Assembly (NCBI GenBank): GCA_947474905.1
Contig: CANJKQ010000022.1
Span: forward strand, 1 to 8,421
Direction: 5' to 3'
DNA length: 8,421 bases
Source of the DNA: Pseudomonadota bacterium
Lineage (GTDB): Bacteria; Pseudomonadota; Alphaproteobacteria; Sphingomonadales; Sphingomonadaceae
Both the position numbers and the translations under genes were made by a program. The notes beneath the pieces were generated by a model that was not told the origin of the DNA, ran no database searches, and worked only from the letters and a program-made list of their open reading frames with translations. Below, in pieces: positions 1 through 7,730 of this stretch; position 1 is the first letter of the stretch; every line of letters begins with the position of its first letter.

Positions 1-708
1 AAACGCTTCAACCAGACCAACGCTAATCACCACCGCATGAATGCCTAGCTGACCGACTTTGACGATTTTGCCCGTCGCATCATGGCTGGTACCCACCGCC
101 AAAGCGACAGTGCGTTCGATCATCTTGCCGTCGCGATCAAGCCGGATGGTCACCTTCGCGCCGGGGTGAGCCTGGACAAAGGTGAAGACGTCGTAAAAAT
201 CGCCAACCTCATGCCCGTCTATCGCCAGGATGCGGTCATTCGTTCGAATATCGGCGCGCGCCGCCACGCTTTTGGGCTCGACTTGCCCCACCAGCGTGCT
301 CGGGGGCTTGCCATAGACCATCGCGAAGCCAGCGAGGATGAGGAACGCAATCAACAGGTTGGTGAGCGGCCCCGCCGCGATGATGATCGCACGTTGCCAG
401 AGCGGCTTGGCGGGAAAAGTCGCATTACGCTCCGCCTCGGGCAGGGCCTGCCAGGCAGGGTCGCTCCGGCTCGACGCATCAAGATCGCCCGCAAAGCGGA
501 CATAACCGCCCAAAGGCAGCGCGGCGACTTTCCACCTGGTGCCGCGCCGATCAAAAAAACCGAACAGCTCGCGGCCAAAGCCGATCGAAAATTCCTCGGC
601 CTTTACGCCGAAAAACCGCCCTGCCGAATAATGGCCAAGCTCATGCAGGAAAATCAGCGGGCCGACGACCAGCGCAAAGGCGAACAACGAAATGAGGAAG
701 CCAAACAT
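1..708 (-). CDS. rseP: RseP/MmpA-type site-2 intramembrane zinc metalloprotease (N-terminal 236 residues; 3' end beyond the window)
   Basis: My own translation of the minus strand from the ATG at 708 stays open to the left edge, so the C-terminal part is missing. It is a polytopic inner-membrane protease that performs regulated intramembrane proteolysis, for example of anti-sigma factors or, in Caulobacter (MmpA), the PodJ fragment. Residues 1-20 form a hydrophobic first segment carrying the zinc-binding HELGH at 22-26 (HExxH: H22, E23, H26). The S2P-typical stretch PLGGYVRFAGD follows. A second hydrophobic segment begins near AGPLTNLLIAFLILAGF. A PDZ domain follows, recognisable from GQVEPKSVAARADIRTNDRI and the IDG after it. 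The second catalytic motif (NxxPxxxLDG type) would lie off the window. The ATG directly abuts the dxr stop codon (TAG-ATG, no gap), and dxr-rseP is a familiar neighbour pair, so it is probably co-transcribed and translationally coupled. The family call is secure; the substrate is unknown. Confidence 0.95.
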   Translation of the reverse strand, partial: MFGFLISLFAFALVVGPLIFLHELGHYSAGRFFGVKAEEFSIGFGRELFGFFDRRGTRWKVAALPLGGYVRFAGDLDASSRSDPAWQALPEAERNATFPAKPLWQRAIIIAAGPLTNLLIAFLILAGFAMVYGKPPSTLVGQVEPKSVAARADIRTNDRILAIDGHEVGDFYDVFTFVQAHPGAKVTIRLDRDGKMIERTVALAVGTSHDATGKIVKVGQLGIHAVVISVGLVEAF

Positions 709-1866
709 CTACGCGACTTTATCCTTCACCCGCTCCGCTGCCAATCGACGGGCCCCCGCGTCGATGACCAGCACGTCATCCAGCGTCGCGGGCGCCGCCG
801 GATCGTAGCTGTCCAGGATATCCTCGACGATTGCGGCAATTTCGAGGAAGCCGACGCGGCCGTCCAGAAAGGCCGCCACCGCAATCTCATTCGCGGCATT
901 CAGGACCGCCGGCCGCGCCCCGCCCGCATCCAGCGCCTCGCGCGCCAGCCGCAGCGCGGGAAAACGCACCGGATCGGGCGCGGAAAAATCGAGCCGGCCG
1001 ACGCTGACGAAATCGAGCGGCTCCATCGGTGTCGCAATCCGCTCGGGCCAGGCGAGGCAATGCGCGATCGGCACGCGCATATCGCTCGGCCCGAGCTGGG
1101 CCAGGATCGAGCCGTCGACATATTCGACCATCGAATGGATGACCGACTGGCGGTGGCAGATCACCTCAATCTGATGATTGGCGACCGGAAACAGGCGCGC
1201 CGCCTCGATGAGTTCCAGCCCCTTGTTCATCATCGTTGCCGAATCGACCGAAATCTTGGCGCCCATTGACCAATTGGGGTGGGCGACCGCCATTGCAGGC
1301 GTGACGCCGCGCATCTCGTCCAGACTTGCGTCGCGGAACGGACCGCCGCTCGCGGTCAGGATGATCCGGCGGATGCCCTCGGGCCGATCGAAATCAAAGC
1401 ATTGGAAAATCGCGTTATGCTCTGAATCAGCCGGCAGCAGCGTCGCGCCTGAGGCTGTCGCCGCCGTCAGGATCACGTCACCGGCCGACACCAACGGCTC
1501 TTTATTGGCCAGCACCACCGTGCCGCCGCGCGCAATCGCCGCCATCACCGGCTTCAGCCCCGCGCAACCGACAATCGCGCCCATGGTAAGGTCAGCGTCA
1601 AGCTCGGCGGTATCGGCGATGGCCTGCTCACCGCCCGCGCAGGCAATGCCCGTACCCGCCAGTCGCTCCTTCAGCGCTGTGAGGCAGCTTTCGTCCGCCA
1701 CAACCGCCAGCTTGGCATTGGTGCGGATGGCCGCAGCGGCAAGCTTTTCAACATCGCAATTGGCGGTCAGCGCCAGCACCTCAAAGGCTTCGGGCGAACG
1801 CTCCACCAGATCGAGCGTCGAGGTGCCGACCGAACCCGTCGCGCCCAGGATCGTCACCGTCTTCAT
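709..1866 (-). CDS. dxr: 1-deoxy-D-xylulose 5-phosphate reductoisomerase (DXR/IspC)
   Basis: This 385-aa cytoplasmic enzyme converts DXP to 2-C-methyl-D-erythritol 4-phosphate with NADPH and a divalent metal, the committed step of the MEP isoprenoid pathway. Visible landmarks are the NADPH-binding GATGSVG at residues 8-14, NKE at 121-123, the metal ligands in ADSEHN (D147, E149), SGGPFR at 173-178, HPNWSMGAKISVDSATMMNK at 196-215 and E218 in GLE, followed by a C-terminal helical domain with VLNAANEIAVAAFL. The length is normal for the family. The ATG at 1866 overlaps the cdsA stop as ATGA, which suggests coupling. The product feeds the isoprenoid supply used by UppS two genes upstream. One oddity is proline at position 124 in the ANKEPLV segment, where I expect serine or alanine; all other catalytic residues look intact. 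Confidence 0.97.
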   Translation of the reverse strand: MKTVTILGATGSVGTSTLDLVERSPEAFEVLALTANCDVEKLAAAAIRTNAKLAVVADESCLTALKERLAGTGIACAGGEQAIADTAELDADLTMGAIVGCAGLKPVMAAIARGGTVVLANKEPLVSAGDVILTAATASGATLLPADSEHNAIFQCFDFDRPEGIRRIILTASGGPFRDASLDEMRGVTPAMAVAHPNWSMGAKISVDSATMMNKGLELIEAARLFPVANHQIEVICHRQSVIHSMVEYVDGSILAQLGPSDMRVPIAHCLAWPERIATPMEPLDFVSVGRLDFSAPDPVRFPALRLAREALDAGGARPAVLNAANEIAVAAFLDGRVGFLEIAAIVEDILDSYDPAAPATLDDVLVIDAGARRLAAERVKDKVA

Positions 1867-2672
1867 GCCCAGAACCCTCTCACCTGTGGCAGCATAACCA
1901 AGAATGCCGCGATCGGCGCCACTGGCGCAAGTCCATCCAGCCGGTCAAGCAGCCCGCCATGGCCGGGAAGCAACGTACCGCTATCTTTCACGCCCGCCCG
2001 CCGTTTCAACCAGCTTTCGAACAGATCGCCCGCTTGCGCGACCAGCGCCAGCGCCGGGGTCGCCAGCGTCAACCGCCAGGGAAGCCCATAATAATGGTGG
2101 AAAACCGCGCCCAGCAGCGCCGCGCCCAGCACGCCGCCAAGCAGGCCTGACCATGTCTTGTTGGGGCTGATGACGGGCGCCAGCCTTGCCCCGCCAATCG
2201 CCCTGCCCGCAAAATAGGCGCCGATATCGCACGCCCAGACCAGCATGAACGTCCAGAAACAGAACAACAATCCGCGCGGTTGGTCGCGGATCAGCAACAG
2301 GCCCAGCACAGGCAGGCCGACATAAAGAATACCCGCCGCTGCCCATGGCCGCCGCGTCGCCGCAAGGGCAAACAGCGCGGCCCCGATCAGCAGCCCCAAA
2401 GTGAAATATTCCGCCCCGGCGCCGAGCGGCCGTGGCGCCATCACCGCCAGCGGCACGCCCAGGGTGAACTGCATCAGCCGCACCAGCCGGGACGGCAAAT
2501 CGATCAGCTTGCCCCATTCGCCGACCATGCCGATGCCGACGGCGGACATGACCACCCACAGGGACGCGCCGCCGAGCAGGATCGCCGTTACCGCGCCCAG
2601 CGCCAGGACTAGCCCGACCACCGCGCGCACCCTTAGCTCAGACGAAACCGCCGCCGGGTCCAACCGCGTCAC
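1863..2672 (-). CDS. cdsA: Phosphatidate cytidylyltransferase (CDP-diacylglycerol synthase)
   Basis: This inner-membrane enzyme makes CDP-diacylglycerol from phosphatidic acid and CTP, the precursor of phosphatidylserine, phosphatidylethanolamine and phosphatidylglycerol. The 269-aa protein is almost entirely hydrophobic, with about seven or eight membrane segments. Near the C terminus it carries the complete CDS signature from S220 to D246: SWLKR, then KDSG, then PGHGGLLDRLD. An earlier conserved block is WACDIGAYFAGRAIGG followed by ISPNKTWSG. I place the start at the GTG at 2672, which overlaps the uppS stop as GTGA. The frame stays open upstream to 2792, but that extension only reads through uppS codons and is arginine-rich shadow sequence. 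Its 3' end overlaps dxr by 4 nt. Its product is the substrate of PssA, encoded at the right edge of the same window. Confidence 0.95.
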   Translation of the reverse strand: MTRLDPAAVSSELRVRAVVGLVLALGAVTAILLGGASLWVVMSAVGIGMVGEWGKLIDLPSRLVRLMQFTLGVPLAVMAPRPLGAGAEYFTLGLLIGAALFALAATRRPWAAAGILYVGLPVLGLLLIRDQPRGLLFCFWTFMLVWACDIGAYFAGRAIGGARLAPVISPNKTWSGLLGGVLGAALLGAVFHHYYGLPWRLTLATPALALVAQAGDLFESWLKRRAGVKDSGTLLPGHGGLLDRLDGLAPVAPIAAFLVMLPQVRGFWA

Positions 2673-3412
2673 AACCCCCCGAACCGGCGCTGCCGCCGGG
2701 CGAATTGCGCAATCGCCTCGCCAAAGGCGCGCTCGTCGAAATCGGGCCATAGCGTGTCGACGAACAATAATTCGGCATAGGCGGCCTGCCACAACAGGAA
2801 ATTAGACAAGCGATGCTCGCCCGAGGTGCGGATGAGCAGATCGAGCGGGGGCAATTCACTGGTTTCGAGCGCCGCGCCAAAGCTCGTCTCGTCGATCGTG
2901 GCCGGGTCCACCGTGCCATCGCGCGCCGCCTCCGCCAGTCGCCGTGCCGCCGCCGCCAATTCCTGCTGCGCGCCATAATTGAGCGCGATCACCAGGATCG
3001 GCCCGGTATTCGCCGCCGTGCGCGCCAAGGCATCATCGACCAACGCCTTGATGTCGCTGCCAAAACGCTGATAATCGCCAATCACGCGCAGCCGCACATT
3101 GTCACGCACCAGCGTGTCGAGATCGGTGCGGATGAAGTGGCGCAGCAGGCCCATCAGGTCGCTGACTTCCTCTTCCGGCCGCCGCCAATTTTCCGACGAA
3201 AAGGCGTAGATCGTCAGCACCTCGACGCCCATTTCGCGCGCCGCGCGCGTCACCTTGCGCACCGCTTCCACGCCCTGGCGATGCCCGGCGATGCGCGGCA
3301 GGAAGCGCTGCTTGGCCCAGCGGCCATTGCCATCCATGATGATGGCGACGTGGCGCGGCACCTCCCCGGCCCCGGAGGCAGCAGACGCAGCCGGGGCGGA
3401 CAATGGCCTCAC
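2669..3412 (-). CDS. uppS: Undecaprenyl diphosphate synthase (di-trans,poly-cis, cis-prenyltransferase)
   Basis: This enzyme extends farnesyl diphosphate with isopentenyl diphosphate units to undecaprenyl diphosphate, the lipid carrier for peptidoglycan and surface polysaccharides. The 247-aa protein shows the UPP synthase core in order: [16 protein letters not shown] at residues 21-36 with catalytic D27, GHRQG at 43-47, YAFSSENW at 69-76, NYGAQQE at 145-151, and the signature [19 protein letters not shown] at 191-209 followed by WPDF at 222-225. The start is a GTG at 3412 whose last bases form the frr stop (GTGA). No other start codon lies before the core, so the first 19 residues are a short Ala/Pro/Ser-rich extension. 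The Shine-Dalgarno match is weak, so translation probably depends on coupling to frr. The 3' end overlaps cdsA by 4 nt. Confidence 0.96.
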   Translation of the reverse strand: MRPLSAPAASAASGAGEVPRHVAIIMDGNGRWAKQRFLPRIAGHRQGVEAVRKVTRAAREMGVEVLTIYAFSSENWRRPEEEVSDLMGLLRHFIRTDLDTLVRDNVRLRVIGDYQRFGSDIKALVDDALARTAANTGPILVIALNYGAQQELAAAARRLAEAARDGTVDPATIDETSFGAALETSELPPLDLLIRTSGEHRLSNFLLWQAAYAELLFVDTLWPDFDERAFGEAIAQFARRQRRFGGL

Positions 3413-3966
3413 TTGCCCAGGATTTCCTTTTCCTTGGCCGCCGCCGCCGCGTCGATCTCGGCGATGGTCGCGTCGGTCAGCTTCTGCACCTCGGTTTCGT
3501 GGCGCTTGCGCTCATCTTCGCCGAACACGCCCTTCTTTTCGTCGGTCTTAAGCGCGTCCATGCCGTCCCGCCGCACATTGCGCGCGGCGATGCGCGCCTT
3601 TTCGGCATATTGGCCGGCGAGCTTGGCAAGCTCCTTGCGGCGCTCTTCGGTCAAGTCGGGGATCGGGATGCGCAGCGTGGTGCCGTCGACGATGGGGTTA
3701 AGGCCGAGCCCCGCCGAGCGGATCGCCTTGTCGACCGCGCCGACATTGCTCTTGTCCCACACCTGCACCGACAAGAGGCGCGCTTCCGGCGTCGAAACGG
3801 TCGCTACCTGGCTGATCGGCATGTGCGAGCCATAAACCTCAACGGTGACAGGATCGAGCAGGCTGACCGACGCGCGGCCCGTGCGCAGCCCCACCAGATC
3901 GCCCTTCAGCGCCTCGACCGCGCCGTGCATGCGGCGCTCCAGATCGGCCTTGTCATAAGCGGCCAT
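3409..3966 (-). CDS. frr: Ribosome recycling factor
   Basis: This cytoplasmic protein works with EF-G to split post-termination ribosomes. The 185-aa length is that of the family. Recognisable stretches are an N-terminal helix with [20 protein letters not shown], then [11 protein letters not shown], the hinge and beta region with [60 protein letters not shown], the arginine- and lysine-rich C-terminal helix ([12 protein letters not shown]) and a final lysine-rich helix. The ATG at 3966 is preceded by a GGAG Shine-Dalgarno on the minus strand (3974-3977) with 7 nt spacing. That site lies just after the pyrH stop, and only 12 nt separate the two genes. The end overlaps the uppS GTG start. pyrH-frr-uppS is a very widely conserved order. 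Confidence 0.97.
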   Translation of the reverse strand: MAAYDKADLERRMHGAVEALKGDLVGLRTGRASVSLLDPVTVEVYGSHMPISQVATVSTPEARLLSVQVWDKSNVGAVDKAIRSAGLGLNPIVDGTTLRIPIPDLTEERRKELAKLAGQYAEKARIAARNVRRDGMDALKTDEKKGVFGEDERKRHETEVQKLTDATIAEIDAAAAAKEKEILGK

Positions 3967-3978
3967 AATTTTTCTCCA

Positions 3979-4704
3979 TTATTCCTTGATATCGGTGACG
4001 ATTGTCGAAACACCCTGGCCCGACAGCACCGCCGCCAGATTGCCTTCCTGGCGGATGTTGAACACCACGATGGGAATGCCGTTTTCGCGGCACAGCGCAA
4101 CGGCGGTCGCGTCCATCACTTTCAGATTGTCGCTCAGCACGCGATCAAAACTCAGCATGTCATAGCGTTTGGCGGTGGCGACGATCTTGGGGTCGGCGTC
4201 ATAAACGCCGTCGACGCTGGTGCCCTTGAACAGCGCGTCGCAATTCATTTCCGCCGCGCGCAGCGCCGCCGCCGTGTCGGTGGTGAAATAGGGATTGCCG
4301 GTGCCGGCCGCGAAAATGACGATGCGGTCCTTCTCCAGATGCCGCTCGGCACGGCGGCGGATATAGGGTTCGCACACACTTGCCATCGGGATCGCCGATT
4401 GCACGCGCGTGGCGAAGCCCATTCGCTCCAGCGCATTCTGCACCGCGATCGCGTTCATCACCGTCGCCAACATGCCCATATAATCGGCGCTGGTCCGGTC
4501 AAAACCCTTGGCTGCCGCCGCCAGGCCCCTGAAGATATTGCCGCCGCCGACGACGACGCACAGCTCATGCCCCGCCTGCTTGGCGGCGCCGATTTCGCCG
4601 GCAACGCGATCAACGGTGGCGGGGTCGATGCCAAACTGCCCCTGCCCCATCAGCACTTCGCCGGACAGTTTGAGCAAGATACGTTTGAAACGGGGCTGGG
4701 CCAT
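3979..4704 (-). CDS. pyrH: Uridylate kinase (UMP kinase)
   Basis: This enzyme phosphorylates UMP to UDP with ATP in pyrimidine nucleotide synthesis. It belongs to the amino-acid-kinase fold and usually works as a hexamer regulated by GTP and UTP. The sequence shows [16 protein letters not shown] at the N terminus, [11 protein letters not shown] for the phosphate-binding glycine-rich loop, [33 protein letters not shown] for the nucleotide-binding region, and [15 protein letters not shown]. The start is uncertain between the ATG at 4704 (241 aa), with AGGA 3 nt upstream, and the ATG at 4716 (245 aa), which has no Shine-Dalgarno match. I prefer 4704, since the core motif begins a few residues after it and the family N terminus is short. 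Here pyrH is separated from tsf by the CxxCxxCC gene, whereas tsf-pyrH adjacency is common elsewhere. Confidence 0.96.
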   Translation of the reverse strand: MAQPRFKRILLKLSGEVLMGQGQFGIDPATVDRVAGEIGAAKQAGHELCVVVGGGNIFRGLAAAAKGFDRTSADYMGMLATVMNAIAVQNALERMGFATRVQSAIPMASVCEPYIRRRAERHLEKDRIVIFAAGTGNPYFTTDTAAALRAAEMNCDALFKGTSVDGVYDADPKIVATAKRYDMLSFDRVLSDNLKVMDATAVALCRENGIPIVVFNIRQEGNLAAVLSGQGVSTIVTDIKE

Positions 4705-4742
4705 TGATCCTGACATGGCTGGGGGTGAAAGCGCGGCGGACC

Positions 4743-5651
4743 TTAGTGGCGCCTGTTCATGATGCCAAGCACTGATGGCGGCGGTAGGGCACCCGCCTGT
4801 CGATAACCCTGATACGCCGCCTGCAGCGCGACAAGCGACGCGCGGACATCGGGCGCCGCCGTGCTTGCCTGCAACGTCGCGGTAATGAGCCGTATCTGCC
4901 GGTCAATCAACGCGGCAAACTCGACGGGCGCCATCAACCCGATATCGACGGCAATGCGCCACGCCACCGCCATCGACGTAGTGACCGACCCTGCCCCTGC
5001 GCTGGCATCGACCTCGGCGAGGCTTGGCAGGTCCTCGGCCTCACCCGCCGCCATTCGCTTGAGGATTGCCGCCGCCCACGGTCGGTCCTGAATGGCCCGC
5101 GCCCGCGCCTCGGCGCGCGCCGCGAGCAAATCGGGCGCAACGATCCTGCCTGCATCAATGACAAGCGGCGCAGCATCGCTCGTATCGCACCGATAACCAG
5201 GCGAGACGACGAAGTCCGCCAGATCTGCTGAGGCCGCCGCGTCCGTCCGCGAATAATGCAATGGCACCGAGCGACAGCTGAGCGGTCGCCGCGCGTGGAT
5301 GATGCACTTGCCATCGGCGAGCGCGCTGCACTGGCCCGCCCTCACATCATCGGCGAGGGCCGATAGGACGATATAACGGGTGTAGTCAACGCGCTTCCCG
5401 TCGCGCATCGCTTTGACGGGCTGCATTCGCGCCGCAAAGTCGCGCAGCAACCGCTTCCTTTCGAAAAACGCCGCCGGGGCCGCGCGCTCCCCCGTTGGTG
5501 GCTGTTGCGGCAGCCAATAGGCGCTGATCATCAGCCGCAGCACGAAATCATCCGCCAGCGCCGCCGCTTCCGACAGCGCCATTTCTGGCGCGCGGTTGCA
5601 GCAGGCGCCGCATGCCGTGCAGGCAAAATGCTGACGAGCCGGAGGGGTCAC
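4743..5651 (-). CDS. YkgJ-like CxxCxxCC zinc/iron-chelating-domain protein of unknown function
   Basis: This is a 302-aa protein with no signal peptide or membrane segment. The N terminus carries CTACGACC (Cys 11, 14, 17, 18), the hallmark of the YkgJ/CxxCxxCC family, proposed to bind Zn or an Fe-S cluster. Four further cysteines at 108, 116, 126 and 155 complete a typical pattern: [24 protein letters not shown], then GYRC. Residues 170-300 form an Ala-rich, mainly helical tail that I do not recognise. The start is a GTG at 5651, 41 nt downstream of the tsf stop. No start inside the gene would keep the first cysteine cluster, and the Shine-Dalgarno is poor. It lies between tsf and pyrH on the same strand, with gaps of 41 nt and 38 nt (to the pyrH start at 4704), so it is likely read from the rpsB-tsf transcript. 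The biochemical role is unknown; the family assignment is firm, the function is not. Confidence 0.85.
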   Translation of the reverse strand: MTPPARQHFACTACGACCNRAPEMALSEAAALADDFVLRLMISAYWLPQQPPTGERAAPAAFFERKRLLRDFAARMQPVKAMRDGKRVDYTRYIVLSALADDVRAGQCSALADGKCIIHARRPLSCRSVPLHYSRTDAAASADLADFVVSPGYRCDTSDAAPLVIDAGRIVAPDLLAARAEARARAIQDRPWAAAILKRMAAGEAEDLPSLAEVDASAGAGSVTTSMAVAWRIAVDIGLMAPVEFAALIDRQIRLITATLQASTAAPDVRASLVALQAAYQGYRQAGALPPPSVLGIMNRRH

Positions 5652-5692
5652 GCGCCGTCGCTCGCCCGACGCGTGGCCCTTGATCCAGCCGG

Positions 5693-6640
5693 CTACGCTT
5701 GCGGCGCCGGTTCGGGCTGCTTGATGCCAGCCGCCGCCGCGACTTCGGCGGCGAAGTCGCTCGCTTCCTTCTCGATGCCTTCGCCGAGCTGGAAGCGGAC
5801 ATAATCCTTCAGCGTAATCGTCGTGCCGGCATCCTTCGCCGCCTTGGCAACGACATCGCTGATCGCGGTTTTGCCATCCATCACAAACAACTGGCTCAAC
5901 AGCGCGTTTTCCTTGGCGAATTTCTTCACCGCGCCATCGACCATCTTGGCAATGATGTCAGCAGGCTTGCCCGATTCGGCGGCCTTTTCGGTCGCAATCG
6001 CGCGCTCACGCTCCAGCACCTGCGGGTCGAGGCCGCTCTCGTCGAGCGCCAGCGGGAAAGCGGCGGCAATGTGCATCGCGAGCTGCTTGCCAAGCGGCGC
6101 CAGTACGTCATGGCTTGCCGGGCTTTCCAGCGCGACGAGCACGCCGATCTTGCCTAGGCCCGGCGCCTGCTGGTTGTGGACATAAGCCACCACCGCACCT
6201 TCGCTGACCTCCAGACGACGCGCGCGGCGCAGCGTCTGGTTTTCGCCGATCGTCGCGATGTTGGCGGTCAGCACTTCCTCGACGGTCTTGCCACCGAGCG
6301 GAGCGGCCTTGATCGTAGCGATGTCATCGCCAAGCTCAAGCGCGACCGAGGTCACGTCGCGGACGAACGTTTGGAACTGATCGTTCTTGGCGACGAAATC
6401 GGTTTCCGAATTGACTTCAACCGCCGCGCCCCGGGTGCCGGCGACTTCGACACCGACCAGCCCCTCGGCCGCCGTGCGGCTCGACTTTTTGGCGGCAGCG
6501 GCAAGGCCCTTGGTGCGCAGCCAGTCCATGGCGGCATCCATGTCGCCATTGGTTTCGGCGAGCGCCTTTTTGCAGTCCATCATGCCCGCGCCGCTCTTTT
6601 CGCGCAGATCCTTGACCATCGCTGCGGTGATATCGGCCAT
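5693..6640 (-). CDS. tsf: Translation elongation factor Ts
   Basis: EF-Ts is the guanine-nucleotide exchange factor that regenerates EF-Tu-GTP. The 315-aa protein has the N-terminal UBA-like domain ([30 protein letters not shown]), then the EF-Tu-contacting TDFVAKN at residues 80-86 within [16 protein letters not shown], two dimerisation and core subdomains, and a C-terminal helical part with [17 protein letters not shown]. The last ~15 residues are an Ala/Pro-rich tail. The ATG at 6640 is chosen because [13 protein letters not shown] is the canonical N terminus and a minus-strand AAGGAA lies at 6650-6655 with 9 nt spacing. An in-frame start at 6661 would add MYKESNN and is not supported. It follows rpsB after a 174-nt spacer with inverted repeats, so expression may differ from rpsB. 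Confidence 0.97.
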   Translation of the reverse strand: MADITAAMVKDLREKSGAGMMDCKKALAETNGDMDAAMDWLRTKGLAAAAKKSSRTAAEGLVGVEVAGTRGAAVEVNSETDFVAKNDQFQTFVRDVTSVALELGDDIATIKAAPLGGKTVEEVLTANIATIGENQTLRRARRLEVSEGAVVAYVHNQQAPGLGKIGVLVALESPASHDVLAPLGKQLAMHIAAAFPLALDESGLDPQVLERERAIATEKAAESGKPADIIAKMVDGAVKKFAKENALLSQLFVMDGKTAISDVVAKAAKDAGTTITLKDYVRFQLGEGIEKEASDFAAEVAAAAGIKQPEPAPQA

Positions 6641-6665
6641 GTTGTTCGATTCCTTATACAATCAT

Positions 6666-6745
6666 CCGTTTATGCTGAGCTTGTCGAAGCGCTGCACTTC
6701 CCTCACGAGAAAGCACTGCCCTTGTACAAGCTCAGGGCGAACGGG
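6666..6745. repeat. REP-like palindromic intergenic element
   Basis: The two arms are CTGAGCTTGTCGAAG at 6675-6689 and, in reverse orientation, CTGAGCTTGTACAAG at 6721-6735. They match at 13 of 15 positions and have further partial pairing inward (CGCTGCACTTC against the GCACTGCCC side). The arms can fold into a long imperfect stem in either strand. The CTGAGCTTGT-CGAAG core with a GGGCGAACGG flank resembles an intergenic palindrome that I associate with sphingomonad genomes. That family link is from memory and was not checked. In the RNA it lies between the rpsB stop and the tsf ribosome binding site, where it could stabilise the upstream mRNA or reduce readthrough. The outer boundaries are approximate. 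Confidence 0.65.
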
Positions 6746-6754
6746 GTTAGGTCT

Positions 6755-6775
6755 GGCGGGCGCGTTAGGCCCGCC
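6755..6775 (-). terminator. GC-rich hairpin after rpsB (possible attenuator or weak terminator)
   Basis: GGCGGGC (6755-6761) and GCCCGCC (6769-6775) form a perfect 7-bp stem with a 7-nt loop, 39 nt past the rpsB stop on the minus strand. No U-run follows it in the transcript, so it is not a canonical intrinsic terminator. It could still pause polymerase, mark an RNA processing site, or give partial termination that sets the S2:EF-Ts ratio. Confidence 0.4.
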
Positions 6776-6814
6776 ACGTTTCAGTTCTGCGACGCCGCAA
6801 CTGCCGGCGCCGTA

Positions 6815-7636
6815 TCACGCGTCGATCTGGCGTTCGCCTTCAAGCGCGGCTTCGACATCGGTCGCGGCGGCGGGCTCTTCCGGATCGGTCAGCGCGACTT
6901 CGGGCAGCGGCTCGTCCATCGCGCCCAAATCAACGCCATAGCTGGCCTGCCGGTCCTGACCGCCGCGTGTGGCCGCAATCGCCACCGCCTCGCAGTAAAG
7001 CCGGATGGCGCGCGCCGCGTCATCATTGGCGGGCACTGGAAAGGCAATGCCGTCAGGCGAGACGTTCGAATCGAGGATCGCGACAACCGGAATGCCAAGC
7101 GTATTGGCTTCCTTGATCGCCAGCTCTTCCTTGTTGGCGTCAATCACGAACATCACGTCGGGGATGCCGCCCATGTCGCGAATGCCGCCCAGCGACAGCT
7201 CGAGCTTGTCGCGCTCGCGCGTCAGCTGCAGCACTTCCTTCTTGGTGAGGCCATGGGTGTCGCCCGACAGCTGCTCTTCCAGGCTCTTCAAACGGCGGAT
7301 CGAACCCGAGATCGTCTTCCAGTTGGTGAGCATGCCGCCCAGCCAGCGGTGATTGACGAAATGCTGGCCTGAACGCCGCGCCGCCTCTGCAATCGGCTCC
7401 TGCGCCTGGCGCTTGGTACCGACGAACAGCACCTTACCACCCGCCGCGACGCTGTGCGACACGAAATCAAGCGCACGCGCGAACAGCGGCACGGTCTGCG
7501 ACAGATCGAGGATGTGGATGCCGTTGCGCTCGCCGAAGATATAAGGCTTCATCTTCGGGTTCCAGCGATGCGTCTGGTGGCCGAAATGCGCGCCGGTTTC
7601 AATCAATTGCTGCATGGTGACGACAGGAGCCGCCAT
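6815..7636 (-). CDS. rpsB: Small-subunit ribosomal protein S2 (uS2)
   Basis: S2 is a 30S protein that assembles late, contacts S1 and is needed for translation initiation. The 273-aa sequence starts [20 protein letters not shown] and continues with the family motifs [59 protein letters not shown], the helical hairpin [10 protein letters not shown] to [14 protein letters not shown], then [31 protein letters not shown] and the [20 protein letters not shown] stretch. The last ~45 residues are an acidic Ala/Glu/Pro-rich tail, so the protein is longer than the 241-aa E. coli S2. The ATG at 7636 is preceded by a minus-strand AAAGGA (7643-7648) with 6 nt spacing. The frame is open up to 7759, but that part is leader sequence. 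It is the first gene of the minus-strand block after a divergent intergenic region with a structured leader. Confidence 0.98.
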   Translation of the reverse strand: MAAPVVTMQQLIETGAHFGHQTHRWNPKMKPYIFGERNGIHILDLSQTVPLFARALDFVSHSVAAGGKVLFVGTKRQAQEPIAEAARRSGQHFVNHRWLGGMLTNWKTISGSIRRLKSLEEQLSGDTHGLTKKEVLQLTRERDKLELSLGGIRDMGGIPDVMFVIDANKEELAIKEANTLGIPVVAILDSNVSPDGIAFPVPANDDAARAIRLYCEAVAIAATRGGQDRQASYGVDLGAMDEPLPEVALTDPEEPAAATDVEAALEGERQIDA

Positions 7637-7662
7637 ATTCGTTCCTTTCCGGTTTCGCCGCT

Positions 7663-7710
7663 GGGAAGCAAATATCCGGGCATGCCCGGACACCGGTATG
7701 TGCGCTTCCC
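7663..7710 (-). promoter_or_regulatory. Nested stem-loop in the rpsB 5' leader
   Basis: In the presumed rpsB leader an outer 7-bp stem, GGGAAGC at 7663-7669 with GCTTCCC at 7704-7710, encloses an inner perfect palindrome TCCGGGCATGCCCGGA at 7675-7690. In RNA the inner palindrome is a 6-bp stem with a CAUG tetraloop. The structure ends 14 nt before the rpsB Shine-Dalgarno (7643-7648). In E. coli, S2 represses rpsB-tsf through the rpsB leader. By analogy this could be an S2 autoregulatory site, but I do not recognise it as a named RNA family. Confidence 0.55.
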
Positions 7711-7730
7711 ATGAGGGATTTGAGGCGGCG

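Larger units (their letters stand above)
6641..6814. other. rpsB-tsf intergenic spacer
   Basis: This 174-nt spacer contains no gene. It holds a REP-like inverted repeat (about 6666-6745) and a separate GC-rich hairpin (6755-6775), both described in their own entries, plus the tsf ribosome binding site at 6650-6655. In transcript order (minus strand) the hairpin comes first after the rpsB stop, then the REP-like element, then the tsf start. Confidence 0.8.

Noticed and set aside
82..1269. Long plus-strand open frame of 395 codons
   Set aside because: It is antisense to rseP and dxr, both recognised by catalytic motifs. The predicted protein is Arg/His/Gln-rich without domains, as expected of a GC-rich shadow frame.
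2673..2792. N-terminal extension of cdsA to 2792
   Set aside because: It lies wholly inside uppS in another frame and is arginine-rich; the GTGA overlap at 2669-2672 gives a normal CdsA N terminus.
3361..3378. CCTCC/GGAGG inverted repeat near the uppS start
   Set aside because: Only 5 bp, inside Ala/Pro-rich GC-rich coding sequence, so easily due to chance.
2813..3835. Plus-strand open frame antisense to uppS and frr
   Set aside because: Shadow of two well-identified genes, with low-complexity basic composition and no recognisable motif or ribosome binding site.
3403..4707. Plus-strand open frame of 434 codons
   Set aside because: Antisense across frr and pyrH, whose motifs are unambiguous; its composition is typical of the complementary frame of GC-rich genes.
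6641..6661. N-terminal extension of tsf (MYKESNN)
   Set aside because: [13 protein letters not shown] is the standard EF-Ts start, and the AAGGAA that would serve it lies inside the extension.
6176..7372. Plus-strand open frame of 398 codons spanning tsf, the spacer and rpsB
   Set aside because: It runs antisense through two conserved genes and the REP-like spacer, with no domain or start signal.
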